This document shows, one piece after another, positions 25,744-35,614 of a DNA stretch of 64,000 bases; positions within the stretch are counted from its first letter, which is position 1, and each line of letters begins with the position of its first letter. The notes beneath the pieces were generated by a model. It ran no database searches. It was not told where the DNA came from and worked only from the letters and a program-made list of their open reading frames with translations. Where the stretch lies: contig NZ_ATUV01000001.1 of the NCBI RefSeq assembly GCF_000420385.1, positions 434,001 to 498,000 of the forward strand. Direction: 5' to 3'. Both the position numbers and the translations under genes were made by a program. This DNA comes from Hippea alviniae EP5-r. Lineage in GTDB: Bacteria; Campylobacterota_A; Desulfurellia; Desulfurellales; Hippeaceae.

Positions 25744-27409
25744 ATTTATCCTTTGCCTGAATTTTAGCCCATGTGTCTTTGAGTGTTACAATTCTATTAA
25801 ATATAAGCTTATCTTCCGTTGAATCTTTATCAACGGCAAAATAACCCTTTCTTAAAAACTGAAACCTATCGCCAACCTTTGCATCTTGTAGTGAAGGCTC
25901 AGCTTTACAACCATTCAAAACAGTCAAAGAGTTTGGGTTGATATTCTTTAAAAAGTCGTCGTCTTCTTCTGGGTCTTCTTTTGTAAATAGGTGCTCATAC
26001 AGTCTTACTTCAACATCAAGACAATGCTTTGCACTAACCCAATGAAGGGTTCCTTTTACCTTTCTTCCGTCGTTTGTCCATCCACCTTTAGAGTCTGGAT
26101 CATAGGTGCAAATAAGTTCAACGATATTGCCATTTTCGTCTTTTTTGACATCTTTGCAGGTTATGTAGTATGCATGTTTAAGCCTGACTTCCTTGCCCGG
26201 TGCAAGCCTAAAGAATTTCTTTGGCGGATTTTCCATAAAATCGTCTCTTTCTATGTAAATCTCTCTGCAAAACGGTATCTTTCTTGTGCCTGCGTTTTTA
26301 TCTTCCGGGTTGTTCTCTGCATTAAACCATTCAACTTTATCTTCTGGATAGTTCTCTATTACAACCTTGATAGGGTCAAGAACAACCATCACCCTGTTTG
26401 CCGTTTTGTTTAAATCTTCCCTTACGCAGTGTTCAAGCAGAGCATAATCGACAACAGAGTCTGTCCTTGAAACGCCTGTTCTTTCAACAAAATCTCTTAT
26501 TGCAGCGGGTGTGTATCCCCTTCTTCTTAAGCCCGCAATTGTGGGCATTCGTGGGTCGTCCCAACCGTTGACATAACCTTCTTTAACGAGAATTGTCAAT
26601 TTTCTTTTGCTTAAAACGGTATAGGTAAGGTTCAGTCTTCCAAACTCTATCTGTTTGGGTTTATATATACCAAGCTGATCTAAGAACCACTCATACAAGA
26701 TTCTATGGTCTGCAAACTCAAGCGTGCATAGAGAGTGTGTTATTAGTTCTATTGAATCTTCAAGACAGTGAGCCCAGTCGTATGTTGGATAGATATACCA
26801 CTTCTCACCCTGCCTATAGTGAGGCTTTTTGATAATTCTATACATTACAGGGTCGCGCATGTTCAAGTTAGGATGAGCCATATCTATTTTCGCCCTTAAG
26901 GTCTTTGAGCCTTCTTCAAACTCGCCCTTTCTCATTCTCTCAAACAGGTTTAGATTTTCTTCTATTGTTCTATTTCTGTAAGGGCTCTCCTTGCCGGGTT
27001 CTGTCAATGTCCCACGATACTCTCTTATCTGGTCTGGTGTTAAATCGCACACATACGCTTTGCCCTTCTTTATTAATTGAACGGCATACTCATACATCTG
27101 CTCAAAATAATCAGATGCAAAATAGAGCCTATCTTCCCAATCAAAGCCCAACCACTTTACATCTTCCTGCGCAGCTTTAACAAACTCTTCGCCTTCTTTT
27201 AAAGGGTTCGTATCGTCAAATCTGAGATTACATTTTCCACGATATTTCTCTGCTATACCAAAGTTTAAACAGATGGACTTTGCATGTCCTATGTGCAGAT
27301 ACCCATTGGGTTCAGGTGGAAAACGAGTATGAACCCTTCCGTTGTATGTGTTCTCTTCAAGGTCTCTCTCTATTATCTCTTCTATAAAGTTTGCTGGTTT
27401 ATCGGGCAT
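25742..27409 (-). CDS. glnS: glutaminyl-tRNA synthetase
   Basis: Charges tRNA-Gln directly. 555 residues; [14 protein letters not shown] with HIGH at 39-42 (the GlnRS form), VLSKRKL for the KMSKS loop, and a two-domain beta-barrel C-terminal half ([11 protein letters not shown]). Presence of GlnRS in this lineage does not exclude the GatCAB route elsewhere. It is the last gene of the gntR-hyuAB-dctPQM-sirtuin run, nine bases after the sirtuin, and ends in the shared palindrome. Confidence 0.96.
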   Translation of the reverse strand: MPDKPANFIEEIIERDLEENTYNGRVHTRFPPEPNGYLHIGHAKSICLNFGIAEKYRGKCNLRFDDTNPLKEGEEFVKAAQEDVKWLGFDWEDRLYFASDYFEQMYEYAVQLIKKGKAYVCDLTPDQIREYRGTLTEPGKESPYRNRTIEENLNLFERMRKGEFEEGSKTLRAKIDMAHPNLNMRDPVMYRIIKKPHYRQGEKWYIYPTYDWAHCLEDSIELITHSLCTLEFADHRILYEWFLDQLGIYKPKQIEFGRLNLTYTVLSKRKLTILVKEGYVNGWDDPRMPTIAGLRRRGYTPAAIRDFVERTGVSRTDSVVDYALLEHCVREDLNKTANRVMVVLDPIKVVIENYPEDKVEWFNAENNPEDKNAGTRKIPFCREIYIERDDFMENPPKKFFRLAPGKEVRLKHAYYITCKDVKKDENGNIVELICTYDPDSKGGWTNDGRKVKGTLHWVSAKHCLDVEVRLYEHLFTKEDPEEDDDFLKNINPNSLTVLNGCKAEPSLQDAKVGDRFQFLRKGYFAVDKDSTEDKLIFNRIVTLKDTWAKIQAKDK

Positions 27410-27418
27410 TTTTACACC

Positions 27419-28135
27419 TCAATCAATCAGTTTTGGCAAAATCTCTTCTGCTTTGCCTTGTAAAAATATGTCTGTTATCTCGTATGTATAGTTGGAAGGA
27501 TTTGGGTTAACTTCAATTATAAGAGCTTTACTTCTTTTGGCTATATAAGGAATCTGGCTTGCTGGCATTATCTCACCAGTTGTGCCTATAACAAGCATAC
27601 AATCGCAGGTTTTAGCAAGTTCTATTGATTTATCAAACGCATCTTTTGGAATAGGCTCTTTGAAAAAAACAAAATCTGGTTTTAAAATACCGCCACAGGC
27701 TTTGCATGTTGGTATCTCTGATTCGAAATCAACTTCATCCCTTTTAAACTTCTCACCACAGCTCATACAGACAAGCGTCTCTGCTGTTCCGTGAAACTCA
27801 ACAACATCCTTTGAGCCTGCAGCCTGATGGAGATTATCTATATTTTGGGTGATAACAGGACAGCCAAGCTTTGCAAGAGCAATATGGCCAGGATTGGGTT
27901 TAATATCTTTTAACAGAAACGAGTAAAATATCTCTTTTATCAGTTTCCAGCTCTCTTTTGTATTGTTTAAAAAGAAATCTATATCCAACATTGATGGGTC
28001 ATACTTGCTCCACAATCCGTCAGGACCACGAAATGGCGGTATTCCACTTGCAACGGATATACCAGCACCTGTAAAAGCCACGAGCCTTTTGCTTTTTTTT
28101 ATCTTTTCTTTTGCTTTCTCAATAAGCTCGTTCAT
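27419..28135 (-). CDS. cobB: SIR2-family NAD-dependent protein deacylase (sirtuin)
   Basis: 238 residues. NAD site GAGISVASGIPPFRGPDGLW (23-42), TQNIDNLH (97-104), catalytic His115 in EFHGTAE, and a zinc ribbon with Cys123, Cys126, Cys144 and Cys147. The Tyr-x-x-Arg pair that marks class III desuccinylases is not evident in the 60-80 region, so simple deacetylase activity is more likely. Placed four bases after dctM inside a transport/catabolic operon, where it might control the acyl-lysine state of the operon's enzymes; that is inference. Confidence 0.92.
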   Translation of the reverse strand: MNELIEKAKEKIKKSKRLVAFTGAGISVASGIPPFRGPDGLWSKYDPSMLDIDFFLNNTKESWKLIKEIFYSFLLKDIKPNPGHIALAKLGCPVITQNIDNLHQAAGSKDVVEFHGTAETLVCMSCGEKFKRDEVDFESEIPTCKACGGILKPDFVFFKEPIPKDAFDKSIELAKTCDCMLVIGTTGEIMPASQIPYIAKRSKALIIEVNPNPSNYTYEITDIFLQGKAEEILPKLID

Positions 28136-28139
28136 ATTT

Positions 28140-29474
28140 TTATTTTATCATATGAGACGGCAGAAAGTAAACAATTTGCGGAAATAGAGCAAGTAAAACA
28201 ACAACAAAAATCATAATAAGAAAGAAAGGAAAACTGTATTTTATAATATTGCCAACTTTCTCGTCTGATATACCTTGAATAACAAACAGAGAAAATCCAA
28301 CAGGTGGGGTGATTTGGGCAAGCTCAACCATTATAACCAAAAAAATACCAAACCATAGCGGTTCAAAGCCAGCATTTTGCATTATAGGTAATATAATTGG
28401 CGTTGTCATAACAACCATCGATACGCCATCCAATATAGCACCAAGCACAAGATACATAAAACCAACAATGGCAAGTAAAGCATAAGGGCTTAGGTTAGAC
28501 TGAGCTACATATAAGCTTAATGAACGGGTTATGCCACAAAATCCTGCAACTTGGGACAGAAATGCAGCGCCCATCATTATAAAAGCTATCATTATGGTTG
28601 TTTTTATGGTATTTTTCATAGACAAAACAAAGTTCTTCCATGTTAGGTTTTTGAAAAATAGAGCTATGAGTAAAGCTCCCAAAACACCTAAGGCTGCAGC
28701 TTCCGTTGGTGTTGCAAAACCCATATATATACTTCCAAGAACAAGTAAAATCAGAACAAAAACAGGTGATATGTCTTTTATTGAATTTAGCTTATCCTTC
28801 AAAGTAAAGTTTTCACTATCTTTTGGGACTATGTCGGGTTTTATCAAAGCCGCTATTATTATATAGGCAGAGTATAAACCGCCAAGAAGCAAGCCGGGTA
28901 TTATTCCTGCTATAAACAGTTTACCGATAGACACATTGGACATTACACCGTAAATTATCATTATTAAACTTGGCGGAATCAAAAAACCTAAGGTTCCAGC
29001 TCCTGCCAAAGAACCGACTGATAAGCTTTTCGAATATCCTCTTTTGCTTAACTCATTTAATGTTATTTTTCCAACCGTTGCTGTTGTTGCTGCTGATGAA
29101 CCAGAAACAGCCGCAAACATAGAGCATGCAACTACATTTAGATGTAATAATTTACCGGGAATTTTGGAAAACCAAGGTAATAAACCATTAAACAGTTTGT
29201 TTGATATGTCTGTGTGATACAGTATCTCTCCCATGAACACGAATAAAGGCAGTGCAACCAAAGACCAAGAGTCAAGACTGTTCCATGATGAGTTTGCTAT
29301 TAAACCGCCAATTTTTGACCAGATTGAGATTGTTGGTGGAAGCGTAAAATCATAAAGAAGCATTGTTGCAACACCAGTGGCAAATAGAGAAAAACCTATC
29401 CATAAACCGGATAGGAGAAAAGAAAAAAGAACAATCACCATTGCTATAAGAAGGATTAAAGGGTCTGATATCAT
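28140..29474 (-). CDS. dctM: TRAP transporter large permease subunit
   Basis: 444-residue membrane protein of the DctM family, about 12 hydrophobic segments. Typical blocks: VALPLFVFMGEIL near 75, ATVGKITLNELSKRGYSKSL, GTLGFLIPPSLIMIIYG, and AITPPVG-like AQITPPVGFSLFVIQG. Forms the ion-coupled channel with DctQ and receives substrate from DctP. Four-base overlap with dctQ. Confidence 0.94.
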   Translation of the reverse strand: MISDPLILLIAMVIVLFSFLLSGLWIGFSLFATGVATMLLYDFTLPPTISIWSKIGGLIANSSWNSLDSWSLVALPLFVFMGEILYHTDISNKLFNGLLPWFSKIPGKLLHLNVVACSMFAAVSGSSAATTATVGKITLNELSKRGYSKSLSVGSLAGAGTLGFLIPPSLIMIIYGVMSNVSIGKLFIAGIIPGLLLGGLYSAYIIIAALIKPDIVPKDSENFTLKDKLNSIKDISPVFVLILLVLGSIYMGFATPTEAAALGVLGALLIALFFKNLTWKNFVLSMKNTIKTTIMIAFIMMGAAFLSQVAGFCGITRSLSLYVAQSNLSPYALLAIVGFMYLVLGAILDGVSMVVMTTPIILPIMQNAGFEPLWFGIFLVIMVELAQITPPVGFSLFVIQGISDEKVGNIIKYSFPFFLIMIFVVVLLALFPQIVYFLPSHMIK

Positions 29475-29953
29475 TTTTTTACAACCTTCAATAGTTCAGA
29501 CAATAGTTGCAACCACAATATGGCAAATCCTATTGGCATACATAGTTGTGGTATCCAAATGAGAGTTTGGGCAACTGTATCTGCTCTCATCTGATAGATG
29601 TAAGCTTGCTTTACCATAACAACAGAATAGTAAAGCATAAAACCGCTCAGCAGAAACGCAATTACTATTCTAAGAACATCGAATAAAAATTGAATCTTTT
29701 TGGGTAAATGAGATGTTAAAACATTTATTCTTATATGGCCATTTTCTTTTAGTGTGTATCCTAATCCAAACATAACAAAACCAGCAAACATGTAAGCTGA
29801 GTATTCGTCTGTTATCATTATGGATTTTCCCAAAGTTCCCATCAGGGCTATGTTTGACACTATAAGAACGATTATGATTACAAGTAAAATACTCGAAAGA
29901 TAGGCTCCCGCATCGGAGAGCCTATCTATTAATCTTATTATCTTTTCTCTCAT
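29471..29953 (-). CDS. dctQ: TRAP transporter small permease subunit
   Basis: 160 residues with four membrane helices. The frame extends to 29998, but the ATG at 29953-29951 overlaps the dctP stop as ATGA, so that start is preferred; the alternative adds 15 polar residues with no support. Helix 2 to 3 contains the FAGFVMFGLGYTLKENGHIRIN motif typical of DctQ (shown in part: GLGYTLKENGHIRIN). Confidence 0.9.
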   Translation of the reverse strand: MREKIIRLIDRLSDAGAYLSSILLVIIIVLIVSNIALMGTLGKSIMITDEYSAYMFAGFVMFGLGYTLKENGHIRINVLTSHLPKKIQFLFDVLRIVIAFLLSGFMLYYSVVMVKQAYIYQMRADTVAQTLIWIPQLCMPIGFAILWLQLLSELLKVVKK

Positions 29954-30936
29954 CTGTTGATGAATTTTTCTATGATTGATTTCTCTTCTGGCGTGCATTT
30001 CTTCAAGAATGCTTCAATCAAATGCATTGCGGCTTTATCCATTTCTTTGCTGAACTTTTCATTTGGATGTTCGACTATCATCCCGTGTTCTTTTATGATT
30101 TTTAAATCTTCACTATTTATCTTTTCAGAATAAGCCCACTGATATTTCTCTGTCTCTCTTGCAGCCCTAAGTATAGCTTCTTTCTGTGTTTTATCGAGAG
30201 CATTCCAATAATCAAGATTTATTGTGACCATATTCAAAGGATAGGCGTAATTGATAGCTGTAAAGTATTTCAGAACTTCCCAAAACTTACCATTCTTAGT
30301 TGACTCAGCAGAAGTCAGAACACCATTTATAAGATTTGTTCTTAAAGCTGAATAGACTTCTCCCCATGGCATAGAGACGGCATTTGCTCCAAGAAGTCTT
30401 AAAAACTCAGCTCCATTTCTATCGTATGTTCTTATCTTTATACCTTTTAAATCTTTGGCATCTTTTATCTCTTTTTTGGTTACAAGGCCGCTTGGTGGCC
30501 ATGGTGCGGCATACAGAAACTTTTGGTTCCACTTAAGAGCTGCCTTTTTGTATAAAGGTTTAAACTCTTGATAAAGTTTCCAGGCTTCTTTGTAAGATTT
30601 AACCAATCGTGGAAGGGAACTTACGCCAAAAACATGCTCACTGCCCGACACAACACCCATTAGAATGTCAGACATAGGAACTTGACCATCCCTTACAACC
30701 CTTAGAAGCTCTGGGCCTTTAAATCCCAAGCTTCCGCCAGGATAAACAGTAATAATGACCGTTCCATGACTGTACTTCTTAACCAATTTCGCAAAATGCA
30801 TAGCACCAAGCGTGTGGATACTTGTTGGCCCATAGATGCAGTTTAGGTTCATCTTAACAACCTTTGCATTGGCAGTAACACCATATAGAATGAGCAGAGC
30901 AAAGAAGATGAATAAGACCCTCCCTAAGCGTTTCAT
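29950..30936 (-). CDS. dctP: TRAP transporter periplasmic substrate-binding protein
   Basis: 328 residues with a signal peptide (residues 1-24, ending VTANA). The family fold is evident from HFAKLVKKYSHGTVIITVYPGG, KGIKIRTYDRNGAEFLRLLGA, whose Arg normally salt-bridges a carboxylate of the ligand, and PWGEVYSALRTNLINGV. Ligand probably a carboxylate compound processed by the HyuA/HyuB enzyme encoded just before it. GGAGG ribosome site, 16-base gap to hyuB. Confidence 0.93.
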   Translation of the reverse strand: MKRLGRVLFIFFALLILYGVTANAKVVKMNLNCIYGPTSIHTLGAMHFAKLVKKYSHGTVIITVYPGGSLGFKGPELLRVVRDGQVPMSDILMGVVSGSEHVFGVSSLPRLVKSYKEAWKLYQEFKPLYKKAALKWNQKFLYAAPWPPSGLVTKKEIKDAKDLKGIKIRTYDRNGAEFLRLLGANAVSMPWGEVYSALRTNLINGVLTSAESTKNGKFWEVLKYFTAINYAYPLNMVTINLDYWNALDKTQKEAILRAARETEKYQWAYSEKINSEDLKIIKEHGMIVEHPNEKFSKEMDKAAMHLIEAFLKKCTPEEKSIIEKFINR

Positions 30937-30952
30937 AACAAACCTCCTTGGG

Positions 30953-32527
30953 TTAAGTTTTTTTCACTTTATAATACCCGCCGCCGCCGGGTGTTTCTAT
31001 TCTCACAATGTCGCCCTTTTTGAGTTTTGCTGAAAATTTTGGTGGCATCTCTCGTTCGGAAGATTGGGAGATGATGACATTTCTGCCCTTCTTGCCACTT
31101 CCACCACCTGCAAGTCCATAAGGTGCAAGTTTTCTTCTCTCTGATAAGACTGTAATTTCTGCATCGTCTAATAGCTCTATCTCTTTTATTAATCCATTGC
31201 CGCCTAAGAATTTTCCCACTCCGCCTGAGTTTTCTCTTATTGAGTATCTCTTGACTAAAAATGGATAAGAGTATTCAAGCGCTTCAATCGGTGTATTGAG
31301 CGTATTTGTCATGTGAGAGTGTATGGCACTTTCTCCGTGTGAGTATGGCGTTGCTCCCATACCGCCACCTAAGGTTTCATAATAGGCAAATGGCTCGTTG
31401 GTTTTGGAGTTTATACCACCTATCGCTATATTGTTCATTGTTCCCTGACTGGCAGCAGGAATTTTATCGGGTATGGCAATCGAAAGAGCACCTAAAATCA
31501 CATCAACAATTCTCTGAGATGTCTCCACATTACCACCTGCCACAGCCGCAGGAAAGGTAGCATCGACAATTGTTCCTTTCTTTGTAATGAGTTTTATTGG
31601 CCTTAAAATACCGGTATTTGTTGGTATCTCTTCTTTAATTAGCGATCTGAATACATAAAGAACAGCAGAAAGCGTTATAGCATATACTGCATTTATGCTG
31701 CCATCGACTTGCCTGTCTGATTTTGAGAAGTCTAAGATTGCTTCATCTCCTTTAATCGTAAGGTCAAGATGAATTTTTATGTTCTCTTTGCTAATACCAT
31801 CATCATCAAGATAATCCGTAAAACTATAAACTCCATCGGGTATATCGTTTATCGTTTTTCTCATAATCCTTTCCGAGTAATTCATAAGCTCTTTTGAATA
31901 AAACCTAACCGTCTCAAGCGAGTACTTCTCTATCATCTCTTTCAATCGCTTTATGCCAGTCATATTTGCCATTATTTGTGCCTTAAAATCACCTTCTCTT
32001 TCATAAGGTGTTCTTACATTGTTAAGAAGGAGTTTAAAGACATTTTCGTTAATCTTTCCTTCTTCAACGATTTTCAATGGTGGTATAATAATACCTTCTT
32101 GAAATATGTTTGTTGAAAGTGGCATAGAGCCTGAGCTCATACCACCTACATCTGCATGATGAGCTCTGTTTGCAACAAAAAATACAGGTTTGTCTATTCC
32201 ATCGACGAATACACCGGCAACTATTGTTATATCTGGCAGGTGTGTCCCACCCTTAAACGGGTCATTAAGCACAACCATATCGCCTTCTTTGAACTCGAAA
32301 TCCTTTATAGCTTCCTTAACTGACATAGGCATTGAGCCAAGATGCACGGGAATGTGAGCAGCTTGGGCTATCATATCGCCGTTTGAATCGAATACGGCAC
32401 AGGAGAAGTCTCTTCTCTCTTTAATGTTGGGAGAAAATGCCGTCCTGTTTAATGATACACCCATCTCTTCAGATACACTTGAGAGTTTATTTTTAAACAC
32501 TTCAAGCAGAATAGGATTAACATCCAT
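30953..32527 (-). CDS. hyuB: hydantoinase B / oxoprolinase family subunit
   Basis: 524-residue partner of HyuA in the ATP-dependent hydantoinase/5-oxoprolinase/acetone carboxylase superfamily. Typical blocks: the N-terminal start NPILLEVFKNKLSSVSEEMG, DMVVLNDPFKGGTHLPDIT, FVANRAHHADVGGMSSGSMP and NSGGVGKFLGGNGLI. The HHADVGG segment is the probable metal site. No third small subunit, as in acetone carboxylase, is present, which favours N-methylhydantoinase or 5-oxoprolinase activity. Confidence 0.9.
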   Translation of the reverse strand: MDVNPILLEVFKNKLSSVSEEMGVSLNRTAFSPNIKERRDFSCAVFDSNGDMIAQAAHIPVHLGSMPMSVKEAIKDFEFKEGDMVVLNDPFKGGTHLPDITIVAGVFVDGIDKPVFFVANRAHHADVGGMSSGSMPLSTNIFQEGIIIPPLKIVEEGKINENVFKLLLNNVRTPYEREGDFKAQIMANMTGIKRLKEMIEKYSLETVRFYSKELMNYSERIMRKTINDIPDGVYSFTDYLDDDGISKENIKIHLDLTIKGDEAILDFSKSDRQVDGSINAVYAITLSAVLYVFRSLIKEEIPTNTGILRPIKLITKKGTIVDATFPAAVAGGNVETSQRIVDVILGALSIAIPDKIPAASQGTMNNIAIGGINSKTNEPFAYYETLGGGMGATPYSHGESAIHSHMTNTLNTPIEALEYSYPFLVKRYSIRENSGGVGKFLGGNGLIKEIELLDDAEITVLSERRKLAPYGLAGGGSGKKGRNVIISQSSEREMPPKFSAKLKKGDIVRIETPGGGGYYKVKKT

Positions 32528-32530
32528 TTT

Positions 32531-34507
32531 TTACTCTCCTGTCTCTATGATTAGATTGCCAAACTCATCCACAGTCGCAACACTGCCAGACGGCAGGACA
32601 ATTGTTGATGAGTATTCAACTATAATTGCAGGGCCTTCAACTATGTTTCCCGCAAGCAACTTGTTTCTATCAACAACAGTAGTCCTATAAAATTGCCTGT
32701 TGAACATTGCATCTCTATAACCCAAAATTGCATCTTCGTTCTGTTCTCTTTCTGTCTTTGGTATTCTTTCAAATGTTGGTTTGTCGGGTGAGCCTACGGC
32801 TCTTAAGCGAATATTGACTATCTCGACAGTTTTGGCTTCATCAGAATACCCATAGCTTCGTCTGTGCATCTGATGGAATAGCTCAAGGTAATCTTCTTTG
32901 AAGTCAACGGTAATTTCGTATGATTGCCCTAAGTATCTCATATCTAAGAAGCGCTGAAGTTTGATGTTTTTGATATCTATGCCTTCTTTTAGAAGGTCTT
33001 GAACACCTTTCTCTTCTAACGGTTCAAATAGCTCTTTTAGGTTTTCGAAGGTTGTTTGGTTATCTTTTAGCATTACAGTTTGAGAGTAATCCTTGACTAT
33101 ATCTGCAAGAAGCATTCCTATAGCCGAGAGAATACCCGGGTTGTTTGGAACAAAAACCTTTGGTATATGCAATAGTCTTGCTAAGAATACCGCATGCATA
33201 CCGCCTGCGCCACCGAAACTAAACAGAACGAACTCTCTTGGGTCGTATCCCCTATCAACGGATATAACCCTTATTGCCTTCTCCATCGATGTGTTAGCGA
33301 CTGTAAGTATGCCTTCTGCAAGTTCAAACTCGTCCATGCCGATACTTTTTGCCATTGCCTTGAAATAACCATCAAGCCTTTCCCTGTCGAGCTTCATATT
33401 GCCGCCTAAGAAAAAATCTGGTATCAATCTCCCTAAATACAGATTTGCATCGGTTACCGTTATTTTCTCTCCCTTTCCATAACAAATAGGTCCTGGGTCA
33501 GCTCCGGCGCTTTCAGGCCCAACCTTTAAAGAGCCACCTGCATCTATGTATGCGATTGAACCACCGCCAGCTCCTACGGTATGTATGTCTATCATTGGCA
33601 CTTTAACAGGAAAACCTGCAATTTCAGACTCGTATGTTAAAGGCAATCTCTCATCAATCAGAGAGACATCGGTTGATGTCCCACCCATATCAAATGTTAT
33701 AAGCTTGGTATAGCCAGCCATCTTGCCGATTTCGAAGGCGCCAACCGCTCCACCTGCAGGGCCTGAGAGTATTGTTCTGACTGACTCTTCCATTGCCGTT
33801 GTTGCAGATATGCTTCCACCGTTTGACTGCATTATTCTAAGCTCGTTGTTGCCTATCTCATCCACAATGTTGGTTATATATCTTTTCATCTTCGGTGAAA
33901 CATAAGCGTTTATGATTGTCGTTGATGCTCTCTCGTATTCTCTAAACTCCGATAGGATTTGATGCGATAAGGATACAGGCAATCCCAATCTTGATATAGC
34001 CTTTTTCACTTTTAACTCATGTTGTGGGTTTAAGAAAGAAAAAAGAAAACAGACGGCAACGGCTTCTGCCTTTGCATCTTCTATCTTTTTAACCAATGCT
34101 TCAAGCTCTCCATCGTCTATTTGCTGAATTATCTCACCATCTTTATTTACTCTGCATGATAATCCAAACCTTAACTCTTTTGGAACGAGCATCTCGTCGC
34201 GCTTATAGAATAAGTCATACAGCCTTTTTCTGTTTTGCCTGCCTATCTCGATTATATCTTCGAAGCCCTTATTCGTTATGAAAGCCGTATATGCACCCTT
34301 TCTCTCAAGCAGAGCATTTGTTGCAACGGTTGAGCCGTGAATAACTTTAAACTTTCCCTTCTTTGCAACATGCGATATACCTTCAAGGACAGCTTCTGCG
34401 GGATTGTGTGGCGTGGATAAAACTTTATAGACTCCCCATTTTCCGTCGTCAGTCTTAAATATGAAGTCCGTAAATGTTCCACCAGTGTCAACGCCTATTA
34501 TTTCCAT
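32531..34507 (-). CDS. hyuA: hydantoinase A / oxoprolinase family ATPase subunit
   Basis: 658-residue ASKHA-type ATPase subunit. GVDTGGTFTDFIF at residues 4-16 (phosphate 1 loop), HGSTVATNALLERKGA, LSGPAGGAVGAFEIGK, ITFDMGGTSTDVSLID and SFGGAGGMHA form the nucleotide site typical of HyuA. With HyuB it would open a five-membered cyclic amide using ATP. Abuts the GntR regulator gene with no gap. Confidence 0.93.
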   Translation of the reverse strand: MEIIGVDTGGTFTDFIFKTDDGKWGVYKVLSTPHNPAEAVLEGISHVAKKGKFKVIHGSTVATNALLERKGAYTAFITNKGFEDIIEIGRQNRKRLYDLFYKRDEMLVPKELRFGLSCRVNKDGEIIQQIDDGELEALVKKIEDAKAEAVAVCFLFSFLNPQHELKVKKAISRLGLPVSLSHQILSEFREYERASTTIINAYVSPKMKRYITNIVDEIGNNELRIMQSNGGSISATTAMEESVRTILSGPAGGAVGAFEIGKMAGYTKLITFDMGGTSTDVSLIDERLPLTYESEIAGFPVKVPMIDIHTVGAGGGSIAYIDAGGSLKVGPESAGADPGPICYGKGEKITVTDANLYLGRLIPDFFLGGNMKLDRERLDGYFKAMAKSIGMDEFELAEGILTVANTSMEKAIRVISVDRGYDPREFVLFSFGGAGGMHAVFLARLLHIPKVFVPNNPGILSAIGMLLADIVKDYSQTVMLKDNQTTFENLKELFEPLEEKGVQDLLKEGIDIKNIKLQRFLDMRYLGQSYEITVDFKEDYLELFHQMHRRSYGYSDEAKTVEIVNIRLRAVGSPDKPTFERIPKTEREQNEDAILGYRDAMFNRQFYRTTVVDRNKLLAGNIVEGPAIIVEYSSTIVLPSGSVATVDEFGNLIIETGE

Positions 34508-35449
34508 TTATACTGCCTCCAGCTTTTCAAGATAGCACTCTATTATTCTCATTCCTTCTTCATCGTCGAATCTGTTGCGCTTTATGACTGTTCTTACGCC
34601 CTTTAAAAGGAACTCTTCGCTCTCTATAATCCAATCGTATCCAACAACAACATCGGCAAAACTCAATAGATGTCTATTTGAAAATATCTCATCCTGTGTA
34701 TAGATGTATATTCTGTATCTTCTCCTTAGAATGTCTCTATAGATGCTGTTTGCATTCTCTTTGTCTAATTTGCTTGCAGCTATATAAAATATCCTGCTGC
34801 CAAAAGGCAGGTTGTTAATCTCTGAAAACCCTTCAAGCGGATGTTTTGCCTTTATAGGTATGACTTTTATGCTTTCATAAGACAACGACTCAAGTTGCAT
34901 ATAACAGAAAAATGGAACGACTATGATTTTGTTCTTTAATATCCTGTTTTTTAGCTCTGTTTTTAATGTTTCGAAGGGTTTAAATATAACACGCCTGTTT
35001 ATCTTTTTTTCTATCTCTCTTTTTGCAAATATGGCAACATTCTCATCCTTTTCAGTATAGATAACATTGGAAAAATCATCTTCTATCTTTGATAAAACAT
35101 CATAGACAAGTGCCATTATATCTTCTTTTGAGAAACCGTTTTTTAGGAGTGTATCAACAAAACCCTTAAACGACTCTTTGACTGTTATGTAAGATGAGAC
35201 TTGCTCTTTTGCGAATTTTGTCGTTGCTCTTGTGCCGCCCTTTTTGTTGCTTATAAGATAACCCTTTTTTGCAAGTTCTTTTTCAACCTTTTTAACTGTA
35301 AGCTCACTTACTCCATTGTCTTCTGCAATTTGACGAGCTGTGGGAAACTTTTTGTTTGGGTTTTCTATTGACTCTGTTATTAACCTTAATTTAATTATTT
35401 CGTGTTTTATAAAGAGATTGTCAATCTCTATGCCTTTCTTTTCTTTCAT
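34508..35449 (-). CDS. GntR-type transcriptional regulator
   Basis: 313 residues. The N-terminal winged helix-turn-helix (about 8-85) has the GntR pattern: FPTARQIAEDNGVSELTVKK, then VEKELAKKGYLISNKKGGTRA for the wing. The remaining 230 residues form an alpha/beta domain that I do not recognise as FCD or UTRA (pieces NVAIFAKREIEKKI, IIVVPFFCYMQL, ADVVVGYDWII); it looks like a periplasmic-binding-like sensor fold. Probably controls the hydantoinase/TRAP operon it leads, and might bind the imported compound. No Shine-Dalgarno before its ATG; see promoter entry. Confidence 0.82.
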   Translation of the reverse strand: MKEKKGIEIDNLFIKHEIIKLRLITESIENPNKKFPTARQIAEDNGVSELTVKKVEKELAKKGYLISNKKGGTRATTKFAKEQVSSYITVKESFKGFVDTLLKNGFSKEDIMALVYDVLSKIEDDFSNVIYTEKDENVAIFAKREIEKKINRRVIFKPFETLKTELKNRILKNKIIVVPFFCYMQLESLSYESIKVIPIKAKHPLEGFSEINNLPFGSRIFYIAASKLDKENANSIYRDILRRRYRIYIYTQDEIFSNRHLLSFADVVVGYDWIIESEEFLLKGVRTVIKRNRFDDEEGMRIIECYLEKLEAV

Positions 35450-35458
35450 CTTAACTCT

Positions 35459-35486
35459 ATTTTAATCTTAAGCTATTTTATGTCAA
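35459..35486 (-). promoter_or_regulatory. promoter of the gntR-hyuAB-dctPQM-sirtuin-glnS operon
   Basis: Minus strand TTGACA (35486-35481), 16-base spacer, TAAAAT (35464-35459). The ATG of the regulator begins at 35449, so transcription should start within about three bases of it, giving a leaderless or near-leaderless message. TTAAGAT occurs twice around the -10 (35471-35465 and 35454-35448). Confidence 0.6.
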
Positions 35487-35509
35487 GAAAAAAATAACAG
35501 TGAGTTTCC

Positions 35510-35528
35510 TTTTAGTTGCTTTTTAGTT
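35510..35528. repeat. 11-base-period direct repeat in divergent promoter region
   Basis: TTTTAGTT is repeated at 35510-35517 and 35521-35528 with a GCT spacer, a period of 11 bases, i.e. one helical turn. It lies just upstream of the gntR -35 box, where an activator could bind. Confidence 0.6.
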
Positions 35529-35543
35529 ATGCTTAAATAGATT

Positions 35544-35564
35544 AAGTGATAATTTTTATCATTT
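35544..35564. promoter_or_regulatory. candidate operator palindrome between gntR and the diguanylate cyclase gene
   Basis: TGATAA-TTT-TTATCA is a perfect inverted repeat (35547-35561) and extends with one mismatch to nine-base arms (AAGTGATAA / TTATCATTT with spacer, ending about 35564). AT-rich palindromes of this size are typical binding sites of GntR-family dimers. Assignment to this regulator is inference from its place in the divergent region. Confidence 0.4.
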
Positions 35565-35614
35565 GATACCATAAAAGTTCATCCTTTTATACTTTATTTA
35601 ATTGGTTTTTTGGA

